Source: Acidobacteriota bacterium (GTDB lineage: Bacteria > Acidobacteriota > JAAYUB01 > JAMOQF01). From it: a DNA stretch of 5,196 bases. The position numbers and the translations under genes are program-made. Where the stretch lies: the NCBI GenBank assembly GCA_027040585.1, contig JALULU010000450.1:1-5196 (forward strand), given 5' to 3'. Positions 1-5,196 of this stretch are shown one piece after another. The notes below the pieces were generated by a model. It ran no database searches, was not told where the DNA came from, and saw only the letters and a program-made list of their open reading frames with translations. Within the stretch, counting starts at the first letter, position 1, and the number at the start of each line of letters is the position of its first letter.

Positions 1-2
1 AC

Positions 3-1019
3 GATCCTGAATTAAAAAAGGATCTTGTATCTTTAAAAATGGTTAAGGACGTTGAAATTAATGGAAGGGATGTAAAAATCACAATTACACTAACAACTCC
101 TGCCTGTCCTTTAAAGGATGTATTTACAAAGGATATAGAAAGGGTTTTAAGGGAAAACATTGAAGACATTGGTAAAATTGAAGTTGTATTTGATTCAAAT
201 GTATCAAAGTCTAAGTCTGTCCCCGGCAAGGAAGAAATACCAGGTGTTAAAAACAGTGTTGCCGTTACAAGTGGTAAAGGTGGTGTTGGGAAAAGCACAG
301 TAAGTGTCAACCTTGCGGTGTCCTTGGCCTTAAGTGGTGCAAAGGTGGGACTTTGCGACTGTGACATTTATGGCCCAAATATTCCAATGATGCTTGGAAT
401 TGATGGAAAACCTTATACCGATGGAAAAAAGATAATTCCCCTTGAAAAAGAGGGAGTAAAGGTAATGAGTATAGATTTTTTAGTTGATAAAAATGCTCCA
501 CTTATCTGGAGAGGACCAATGATTCATGGGATTGTACGTCAATTTCTGTATGAGGTTGACTGGGGAGAATTAGATTATCTAATTTTAGACCTTCCCCCGG
601 GAACTGGAGATGCACAGCTTACCATAGCACAATCTCTTCCACTTATGGGGGGCATAGTGGTAACTACTCCTCAAAATGTTTCATTACATGACGTTAGAAA
701 GGCAATAATGATGTTTAAAAAGCTAAATGTGCCAATAATCGGAATTGTTGAAAATATGAGCTATTTTGAATGCCCAAAGTGCGGTGAAAGAAGCTATATT
801 TTTGGTAAAGGTGGTGGTGAGAAACTTTCAAAGGAGTTTGAAGTTGATTTACTTGGTCAAATTCCAATTGTTGAGAAGATCAGAGAACTTGGTGATTCAG
901 GAAAACCTGTTTCACTTGAAGAAGGGAATAAAATGTCAAAAATGATGATTGAAGTTGCTGAAAAGGTTGCAGCAAAAATCAGTGTAATGAATTTTAAGGG
1001 CAATGAAGAAATCAACTGA
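3..1019 (+). CDS. mrp: Mrp/ApbC (NBP35-like) iron-sulfur cluster carrier ATPase, 5'-partial
   Basis: This is a cytosolic P-loop ATPase that, in its family, binds a labile 4Fe-4S cluster and passes it to apo-proteins. The frame is open to the left edge, and the codons before the first ATG (nt 39) still match the family: DPELKKDLVSL leads into the MIP18/DUF59 domain. That ATG is therefore internal and the true start lies outside the window. Numbering visible codons from nt 3, the DUF59 domain covers about residues 1-65 with its TPACP motif (Cys35). The ATPase domain follows with a deviant Walker A GKGGVGKST (91-99), the DCDIYGPN motif, a Walker B-like DLPPGTGD (196-203) and the cluster-binding CPKC (Cys257, Cys260). 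All key residues are intact. The 3' end overlaps the methyltransferase gene by 17 bp, implying one transcript. The family assignment is firm; the clients are unknown. Confidence 0.96.
   Translation, partial: DPELKKDLVSLKMVKDVEINGRDVKITITLTTPACPLKDVFTKDIERVLRENIEDIGKIEVVFDSNVSKSKSVPGKEEIPGVKNSVAVTSGKGGVGKSTVSVNLAVSLALSGAKVGLCDCDIYGPNIPMMLGIDGKPYTDGKKIIPLEKEGVKVMSIDFLVDKNAPLIWRGPMIHGIVRQFLYEVDWGELDYLILDLPPGTGDAQLTIAQSLPLMGGIVVTTPQNVSLHDVRKAIMMFKKLNVPIIGIVENMSYFECPKCGERSYIFGKGGGEKLSKEFEVDLLGQIPIVEKIRELGDSGKPVSLEEGNKMSKMMIEVAEKVAAKISVMNFKGNEEIN
996..1000 (+). promoter_or_regulatory. Ribosome-binding site of the methyltransferase gene, inside mrp
   Basis: AAGGG lies only 2 nt before the ATG at 1003, within the last codons of mrp. 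An in-frame TGA at 988-990 leaves no room for an earlier ATG, GTG or TTG start. The short spacing together with the 17-bp overlap suggests translation is coupled to that of mrp; this is inferred. Confidence 0.45.
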
Positions 1020-1974
1020 AGAGAAAATTACATTTGAAAGATATTTTGAAAAGATACTTTTTGACGAAAAAATCGGGTATTACGCCAACAAAGACAGGAA
1101 AATAGGGCTTGAGGGGGATTTTATAACAGCCCCCTCATTTTTGACAGTACCTTTTGGAAGAGCTATTTCAAGTTTTATAAATAAAATTTTAAAAGAAAAT
1201 AAAGATTTAAAACTTGTTGAAATCGGTGGTAGAAAGGGAGATTTTCTAAAAATACTCTTAAAGTATACAGGTCTTTCAGGGGTATTGATTGAGAAATTTA
1301 AAGTAGAAAATCCTGAAATTAAAAGTTATAAAAGTATTGGGGATCTTTCCGATTCAAATTACATCTTTTTTTTAAATGAGGTTTTAGACTCAATACCCAT
1401 TAGAAGGATCAAATATGATGGGAAAAACTTTTTTGAATCATACATTTTAAAAAAGGAAAATGAACAAATAGAAATATGGGAAAAAATTGAAGATGACAAT
1501 GTAAAAAAATATTACAATTCCTATCTAAACTTTATACCAGACGAAAACAATGAGGTAAAATTTGAATATCCACAAAGATATCTTGAATTTCTTCAAAATT
1601 TTAAAAGATTTAAAAGTAAAATCTATATAATCTTTATTGATTATGGTGGATATCCCTCTGAAATTTATCCCGACTACATATCAGCTGAAACCATAAGGGG
1701 ATATAAAAATCAGAAATTAATTGAAGATATTTTTAATACCGAACTACCTTTTGACATAACATATCACGTGAATTTTAAATTTGTTGAAGATATTCTTAAC
1801 GGTTTTGGATTTGAAAAGATTTTATATGAAACACAGGGGAAATTTTTAGTTGACAATGGAATTTTAAATTATGTTATGGAAGATGAAATTGAGAAATTAA
1901 AAACACTTATTCTACCCGGTGGAATGGGTGAAATATTTAAGATAATGGTTTTTAAATCACATTCTCAATGCTAA
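1003..1974 (+). CDS. NDUFAF7/MidA-family (COG1565, DUF185) SAM-dependent methyltransferase
   Basis: This 323-residue protein matches the family of the mitochondrial complex I assembly factor NDUFAF7 (MidA in Dictyostelium), a class I methyltransferase that methylates an arginine of a complex I subunit; bacterial substrates are largely unknown. Landmarks in order are the N-terminal GYY...GDFITAP block (25-44), the SAM loop region VEIGGRKGDF (72-81), NEVLDSIP (125-132, normally NE-x-x-D-x-x-P), DYGG (213-216), RGY (232-234), DITYHVNF (251-258) and the C-terminal GGMGEIFK (306-313). Length is slightly below the usual 350-400. The SAM loop is atypical: the usual GPGRG reads GGRKG, so the middle glycine is arginine. 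No signal peptide or membrane segment is seen, so it should be cytosolic. It overlaps mrp by 17 bp upstream and the RNase G gene tail-to-tail downstream. Family certain; activity and substrate uncertain. Confidence 0.88.
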   Translation: MKKSTEEKITFERYFEKILFDEKIGYYANKDRKIGLEGDFITAPSFLTVPFGRAISSFINKILKENKDLKLVEIGGRKGDFLKILLKYTGLSGVLIEKFKVENPEIKSYKSIGDLSDSNYIFFLNEVLDSIPIRRIKYDGKNFFESYILKKENEQIEIWEKIEDDNVKKYYNSYLNFIPDENNEVKFEYPQRYLEFLQNFKRFKSKIYIIFIDYGGYPSEIYPDYISAETIRGYKNQKLIEDIFNTELPFDITYHVNFKFVEDILNGFGFEKILYETQGKFLVDNGILNYVMEDEIEKLKTLILPGGMGEIFKIMVFKSHSQC

Positions 1975-3742
1975 ATTTATCAACACCAATTGAATAATCT
2001 TCAATCAGAACTACATCCATATTGAGAAGTTTTTTTATCTCATCGACAACCTCTCTCTCACTGGTTTTAAGGCCTTCAATTACAAGTGGATGTGCCCTTA
2101 TTACAATGTCCCTACCTGAAAAAGATTCACGCATATTATAAATTGAGTCATAAATTTCATAACAGAGAGAGGATATTGACTTAATAAACCCATTTCCTCC
2201 ACACATTACACATTTCTGGGAAAATATCTTCTCAAGAGATGCCTGCACTCGTTTACGAGTTAAAATCACAAGGCCAAATTCATTAAAAGGAAGAATTTTA
2301 ACTGGTGTTCTGTCTCTCTTTAGTTCCTCAGACAAAACATTTAAAACACTTTTTCTATTTTTTTTATCTGCCATATCAATAAAATCAATTACAATTATTC
2401 CACCCAAATTCCTCAATCTTATCTGCCTTGCTATTTCTCTTGCCGCTTCAAGATTTGTCCTGGTTACAGAATCCTCAAAATTTCCCTTTCCTATAAATTT
2501 TCCACTATTAACATCTATTGAAATTAGTGCCTCAGTGTGATCTATAATTATAAACCCACCACTTTTTAGCCACACTTTTCTCCTAAATGCCTTATTTAAA
2601 TCATTTGATATGTTAAAATAGTCAAAAAGTTTTTCTTCCCCTGCATAAAACTTAACTTTATCAATTAAGTCAGGCATAAATATTTCAAAAAACTCAAGCA
2701 CTATTGCATAGGTCTCTTCACTGTCAATCCAGATTTCTCCAATATGGGAATCTACTTTATCCCTGATCACCCTTTCAATTAATGTGAGCTCTTCATAAAG
2801 AAGGGCTGGAGAACTAATATCTCTTGATCTATTCAAGATTTTATTCCACAATTTAATCAAAAATTCTATATCCTGAATTAAATCTTCTTTACTACATCCC
2901 TCACTTGCCGTTCTCACAATAAATCCACCTGAATCCTTACCCTCAAGATATTTTTTTACAATTTCCCTTAATCTTTTCCTCTCATCATTGCAAGAAATCT
3001 TTCTGGAAACCCCAACCCTTTTATTTATGGTTGGAAGATAAACCACATACCTACCTGGCAGTGCAATATAAGATGTTAACCTGGCACTTTTTGTGGAAAT
3101 AGGATCCTTCATAACCTGAACAATAATGTCCTGACCCTTTTTTAGCTTTCTGGATATGTTTAAATAGTCGTTTTTATATGCAAAATTTAAGATTTTCTTA
3201 TTTCTATGTTTAGAAGACCTTGAATAGTTTAAGTTTTTATCCTTTATCAATAAACTTAAAGAATTTTCATTCTCCAAAAAGTAAAACTTTTCAAAATCAT
3301 TTTCAACAGATTTAGTATCACTGTCATCAACAAGTTCAATATCAAAGTCTAAAGGAGCAGGAACTTCTTTTTCTATAACCTTAATCTTTTTTTTGTCATT
3401 TTCAAGTTCTGAATTTTCAACTCTTTTTTGAATCTTATCTTTTGGAGTTTCCACAGGCTTAATGTCTTCCTCACCGTTAAAAAAAAGGTCTTCAGAGTCT
3501 TTAAATACCTCTTTAAAATCACCTACATATAAAAAACCGTTTTTCTCAAGACCTATATCCACAAAGGCAGATTGAAGTCCTGGCAAAACCCTTTCAACTT
3601 TACCTTTATATATATTTCCAACATACCCCTTATCCTTTTTCCTCTCAACATAGTACTCCACTAATTTACCATTTTCTGTAATTGCAACGTAAACCTCAAA
3701 AGGAGTTGTTTGTACAAATATAGATTTTTCAAGAATTTCCAT
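1952..3742 (-). CDS. rng: Ribonuclease G (RNase E/G family endoribonuclease)
   Basis: This Mg-dependent endonuclease cuts single-stranded RNA in rRNA maturation and mRNA decay. I choose ATG 3742 (596 residues): the frame opens 7 codons earlier at a TTG (3763), but AAGGGG sits 7 nt before the ATG, and the MEILEKSIFVQTTPFEVYVA start matches RNase G N-termini. Domains are an S1 region (about 30-240) interrupted by a long charged insertion (about 77-195), the 5'-end sensor GFIVRTASEG (Arg277, Thr278), and the DNase I-like catalytic part with SIDVNSG (Asp410) and IDFIDM (Asp453). The zinc-link CVMCGG follows (Cys511, Cys514). The 43- and 58-residue spacings equal those in E. coli RNase E (D303, D346, C404). 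The ending, with DYSIGVDKFSIENVI, and the lack of an RNase E-type scaffold tail indicate RNase G. It is last in the arsR-receiver-rng operon. Confidence 0.95.
   Translation of the reverse strand: MEILEKSIFVQTTPFEVYVAITENGKLVEYYVERKKDKGYVGNIYKGKVERVLPGLQSAFVDIGLEKNGFLYVGDFKEVFKDSEDLFFNGEEDIKPVETPKDKIQKRVENSELENDKKKIKVIEKEVPAPLDFDIELVDDSDTKSVENDFEKFYFLENENSLSLLIKDKNLNYSRSSKHRNKKILNFAYKNDYLNISRKLKKGQDIIVQVMKDPISTKSARLTSYIALPGRYVVYLPTINKRVGVSRKISCNDERKRLREIVKKYLEGKDSGGFIVRTASEGCSKEDLIQDIEFLIKLWNKILNRSRDISSPALLYEELTLIERVIRDKVDSHIGEIWIDSEETYAIVLEFFEIFMPDLIDKVKFYAGEEKLFDYFNISNDLNKAFRRKVWLKSGGFIIIDHTEALISIDVNSGKFIGKGNFEDSVTRTNLEAAREIARQIRLRNLGGIIVIDFIDMADKKNRKSVLNVLSEELKRDRTPVKILPFNEFGLVILTRKRVQASLEKIFSQKCVMCGGNGFIKSISSLCYEIYDSIYNMRESFSGRDIVIRAHPLVIEGLKTSEREVVDEIKKLLNMDVVLIEDYSIGVDKFSIENVI
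3158..3514 (-). other. Charged, low-complexity insertion within the RNase G S1 region
   Basis: Between GFLYVGDF (residues 69-76) and KKGQD (around residue 204), this protein has about 134 residues where E. coli RNase G has about 34. The extra roughly 100 residues are rich in Lys, Glu, Asp, Asn and Ser, with stretches such as EEDIKPVETPKDK and few hydrophobic blocks. The sequence looks disordered or only partly folded and is most probably a loop projecting from the S1 domain. The limits are approximate; the reading frame is open throughout with matched flanks, so this is not a frameshift. Confidence 0.7.
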
Positions 3743-3749
3743 TAAAGTT

Positions 3750-3755
3750 CCCCTT
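3750..3755 (-). promoter_or_regulatory. Ribosome-binding site that fixes the rng start
   Basis: On the minus strand AAGGGG lies in the 17-nt gap after the receiver-gene stop, 7 nt before ATG 3742. It lies downstream of the TTG at 3763, so it cannot serve that codon. This decides the start in favour of the ATG. Confidence 0.8.
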
Positions 3756-3759
3756 AAAA

Positions 3760-4137
3760 TCAATCAAGTAAATACTCTGCCACTTTCCTTCTTAAAACCT
3801 TTGGATTAAATGGCTTATAGAGATATTCATCTACATCACACTCCATTTTTGCCTCAAGTTCATATTTTTTCTGAGTATAAATTGAAGTTAAAATGAAAAC
3901 CACTATACCCTTCTGAAAAGGATTTTCTTTTAAAATTTTAGCCACCTCAAAACCGTGCTTTCCAGGCATTAGCGCATCTAAAATTGCAAGGTCTATTTTC
4001 TTTTGGTTTGAAAATTCAATAACCTCTTTTCCATTTTTAAATGTGTAAATTTCATAGTCATCATTTTTTAAAGTCATTTCAACAAGCCTTCTCATATTGG
4101 GATCATCATCGGCGATTACCAATATTTTTTTATCCAT
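3760..4137 (-). CDS. Single-domain response regulator (CheY-like receiver, no output domain)
   Basis: The 125-residue protein is one receiver domain. Acidic Mg-binding residues are Asp10-Asp12 (IADDDPNMRR), the phosphoacceptor is Asp54 (LAILDALMPGKHGFE), the switch threonine is Thr84 (FILTS) and the conserved lysine is Lys108 (YLYKPF). All phosphorylation residues are present, so it should be a functional phospho-switch. It ends just after the last receiver helix, with no DNA-binding, enzymatic or other output domain. It would therefore act by protein contact, like CheY, Spo0F or DivK-type proteins; the partner is unknown. No histidine kinase lies in the window. It begins at an ATG 3 nt after the ArsR stop, with AGGAGG inside the ArsR 3' codons, and its stop is 17 nt before the rng ATG, so the three genes are almost certainly one operon. 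The family is certain; the pathway is not determinable here. Confidence 0.93.
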   Translation of the reverse strand: MDKKILVIADDDPNMRRLVEMTLKNDDYEIYTFKNGKEVIEFSNQKKIDLAILDALMPGKHGFEVAKILKENPFQKGIVVFILTSIYTQKKYELEAKMECDVDEYLYKPFNPKVLRRKVAEYLLD

Positions 4138-4140
4138 ACT

Positions 4141-4494
4141 TTACTTTTCCTCCTCAGAACAAATATCTAACTTATCCAATTTTTCAATTATATATTTATC
4201 TTTTTTAATCAGTTCATCCTCATTAAATAGCCTACCAATACACGAAATTATCTCCTTTACTGGACAATCCTCAACATCATCTATTATACGATACACAACC
4301 CATTGACCATCCCTTTCATAGTCAATAAGTCCTGCTTCGGTTAAAATTTTTAGATGATGAGATACACTTGGCTGAGATGCTCCAAGAATTTTCTGCAATT
4401 CGCATACACAAAGAGGTCTTACCATCAAAGCTTTCACAATTCTAATTCTATTTTTATCAGCCAATGACTTAAATACTTTTACTAAATCTCTCAT
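4141..4494 (-). CDS. ArsR/SmtB-family winged-helix transcriptional repressor
   Basis: This is a small dimeric DNA-binding repressor, normally released from its operator by metal, metalloid or thiol oxidation. I choose ATG 4494 (117 residues): the frame opens earlier at TTG 4530, but GGAGGG sits just before the ATG, a TATAAT hexamer overlaps the upstream codons, and MRDLVKVFKSLADKNRIRIV is the usual ArsR N-terminus. The recognition helix-turn-helix is QKILGASQPSVSHHLKIL (34-51), followed by the wing with GQWVVYRI (63-70). The helix before it has the thiol motif LCVCEL (Cys29, Cys31) seen in metal-sensing ArsR/SmtB proteins; further cysteines are Cys77, Cys85 and Cys112. It is the first gene of an operon with a receiver protein and RNase G, and no arsenic or metal transporter is nearby, so the usual resistance role is not supported. 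It probably represses its own promoter; the inducer is unknown. Confidence 0.93.
   Translation of the reverse strand: MRDLVKVFKSLADKNRIRIVKALMVRPLCVCELQKILGASQPSVSHHLKILTEAGLIDYERDGQWVVYRIIDDVEDCPVKEIISCIGRLFNEDELIKKDKYIIEKLDKLDICSEEEK
4149..4154 (-). promoter_or_regulatory. Ribosome-binding site of the receiver gene, inside the ArsR coding sequence
   Basis: AGGAGG on the minus strand lies within the final Glu-Glu codons of the ArsR gene, 11 nt before the receiver ATG at 4137. The spacing is somewhat long but the match is strong. The arrangement suggests coupled translation. Confidence 0.65.
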
Positions 4495-4497
4495 AAA

Positions 4498-4503
4498 CCC
4501 TCC
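4498..4503 (-). promoter_or_regulatory. Ribosome-binding site that fixes the ArsR start
   Basis: GGAGGG on the minus strand ends 3 nt before ATG 4494 (4 nt from the GGAGG core). The upstream TTG at 4530 has only A/T-rich sequence before it and no comparable site, so the ATG is the better start. Confidence 0.7.
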
Positions 4504-4521
4504 AGAGACTTCTAATAAATA

Positions 4522-4527
4522 ATTATA
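4522..4527 (-). promoter_or_regulatory. Probable -10 element of the arsR-receiver-rng operon
   Basis: A perfect TATAAT on the minus strand lies 27 nt before the ArsR ATG. Transcription would start near 4515, leaving a leader of about 20 nt that just contains the ribosome-binding site. The -35 region is weak: TTAGGA at 18-nt spacing is the best I find. A weak -35 flanked by A/T tracts is plausible for a repressor-controlled promoter, but this is predicted only. Confidence 0.5.
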
Positions 4528-4540
4528 CAAAAAAATTGCT

Positions 4541-4546
4541 TATAAT
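4541..4546 (+). promoter_or_regulatory. Possible -10 element of the lepB promoter
   Basis: A perfect TATAAT on the plus strand lies 51 nt before the lepB ATG and is preceded by TTGCT, close to but not exactly an extended -10. No good -35 is visible at 16-18 nt. In such an AT-rich spacer a chance match is possible. Confidence 0.35.
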
Positions 4547-4597
4547 CCTAAAAAAGTTTTGATAAAATCACTTTTATTTATTTAACTAAAGAGAAAA

Positions 4598-5196
4598 ATG
4601 AAAAATAAAAAAGAAAATTCAAAGAATACAAAAAAAGAAAAAAGCAAAAAAACAGGATATGAAATTTTTAGAGAATATGCTGTAGCCATATTAATATGTC
4701 TTGAAATAGCACTTTTTGTTGTTACATTTTTACTCCACCCTATGGAGGTACCAACTCCATCAATGGACACACCTCCAAATAGAATTATTCCCGGTACAAA
4801 TGAAACACTTGGAGATTATAACCTTTTAGTTGGGGATAGGCTTCTTGTTGATAAACTCACAATATTAGCAAATCACTTTACTTTAGCTCGTGCACTTGGC
4901 CTTGGATATAAAATCAAGAGAGGGGATATTGTAGTTTTCAAAGCACCTGACAAAAGACATTTTTTAGTCCCTTATGTAAAAAGAGTAATTGGCCTCCCCG
5001 GGGAAACAATAGAAATTATTGACAATCAAGTTTTCATAAATGGAAAGAAGCTAATAGAACCATATGCTTACCATGAACTTGGGGATGAAGCCCCCTATTT
5101 TTTGAGAAATATGCCCCCATTAAAAATACCACCACATCATTATTTTATGATGGGAGATAATAGAGATGACAGCTCAGATAGCAGAGATTGGGGAAC
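4598..5196 (+). CDS. lepB: Signal peptidase I (leader peptidase), 3'-partial
   Basis: This membrane-bound serine protease removes signal peptides from secreted proteins outside the cytoplasmic membrane. The visible 199 codons run off the right edge without a stop. The start is ATG 4598: an in-frame TAA lies at 4583-4585, and a weak AAAGAG precedes the ATG. Order: a lysine-rich cytosolic tail (2-18, nine Lys), one transmembrane anchor (about 27-46, with Glu36 inside it), box B PTPSM with nucleophile Ser55, box C GDRLLVDK (79-86), box D with RGDIVVFK and general base Lys128 in KRVIGLPGE, and box E GDNRDDSSDSRDWG (186-199). The Ser/Lys dyad is complete. Oddities are proline in place of the usual glycine before the catalytic serine, and about 15 extra residues between boxes B and C. 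Only the C-terminal few tens of residues should be missing. It is divergent from the ArsR operon. Confidence 0.96.
   Translation, partial: MKNKKENSKNTKKEKSKKTGYEIFREYAVAILICLEIALFVVTFLLHPMEVPTPSMDTPPNRIIPGTNETLGDYNLLVGDRLLVDKLTILANHFTLARALGLGYKIKRGDIVVFKAPDKRHFLVPYVKRVIGLPGETIEIIDNQVFINGKKLIEPYAYHELGDEAPYFLRNMPPLKIPPHHYFMMGDNRDDSSDSRDWG

Noticed and set aside
307..501. 64-codon minus-strand open frame
   Set aside because: It lies entirely antisense to the conserved ATPase domain of mrp, with no family resemblance; a shadow frame.
1989..2005. Inverted repeat ATTGAA-TAATC-TTCAAT near the convergent junction
   Set aside because: Arms are 6 bp, AT-rich and inside RNase G codons, with no T-tract; too weak for a terminator.
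3479..3486. Run of eight A (T on the coding strand) in rng as a possible phase-variation or frameshift site
   Set aside because: The frame is intact on both sides and similar runs occur throughout this AT-rich window, so nothing marks it as special.
4097..4306. 69-codon plus-strand open frame, rich in Ser and Ile
   Set aside because: It is antisense to the receiver and ArsR genes, both strongly recognised; its composition is what antisense of such AT-rich coding gives.
4141..4494. Arsenic-resistance operon
   Set aside because: Only the repressor family fits; no reductase, pump or chaperone gene accompanies it in the visible sequence.
4560..4570. Short palindrome TGAT-AAA-ATCA upstream of lepB as an ArsR operator
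   Set aside because: Arms are only 4 bp and do not extend; in such AT-rich DNA this is expected by chance. It could be a half-site but I cannot support it.
4582..4770. 62-codon minus-strand frame with a hydrophobic, phenylalanine-rich end
   Set aside because: It is the complement of the A-rich lysine codons and anchor of lepB; the apparent membrane segment is an artefact of poly-A read in reverse.

Overview
The window is an AT-rich (roughly one-third G+C by eye), densely packed stretch of bacterial chromosome. It holds six protein genes, two of them cut by the window edges. A bacterial-type signal peptidase I (Ser/Lys dyad) and an RNase E/G family protein rule out an archaeon, and lysine/isoleucine/asparagine-rich proteins fit a low-GC genome. 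RNase G together with an NDUFAF7/MidA-type methyltransferase is most compatible with a Gram-negative lineage, but I cannot name the phylum. There is no sign of phage, insertion sequence, tRNA, rRNA or CRISPR.

Layout: (1) nt 3-1019, plus strand: Mrp/ApbC iron-sulfur carrier P-loop ATPase, missing its first codons. (2) nt 1003-1974, plus strand, overlapping mrp by 17 bp: an NDUFAF7/MidA (COG1565) SAM-dependent methyltransferase. (3) A minus-strand operon read right to left: an ArsR-family repressor (4141-4494), a single-domain response regulator (3760-4137) and ribonuclease G (1952-3742). The RNase G gene runs tail-to-tail into the methyltransferase gene with a 23-bp antisense overlap. (4) A 103-bp divergent promoter region (4495-4597). 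(5) nt 4598 to the right edge, plus strand: signal peptidase I (lepB), truncated at its C-terminus by the window.

Two units look functionally meaningful. The Mrp and MidA-like genes overlap; their mitochondrial relatives (Ind1/NUBPL and NDUFAF7) are both respiratory complex I assembly factors, so the bacterial pair may act in Fe-S or quinone-oxidoreductase maturation. In the minus-strand operon, a thiol/metal-type ArsR repressor and a lone receiver domain are co-transcribed with an RNA-processing nuclease, suggesting stress-linked control of RNase G. The RNase G carries an approximately 100-residue charged insertion in its N-terminal S1 region. Two reading frames begin at TTG codons upstream of better ATG starts; I move both starts (RNase G to 3742, ArsR to 4494) on the basis of ribosome-binding sites. 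Most of the window is recognisable housekeeping sequence; I see no clear new defence or mobile system.
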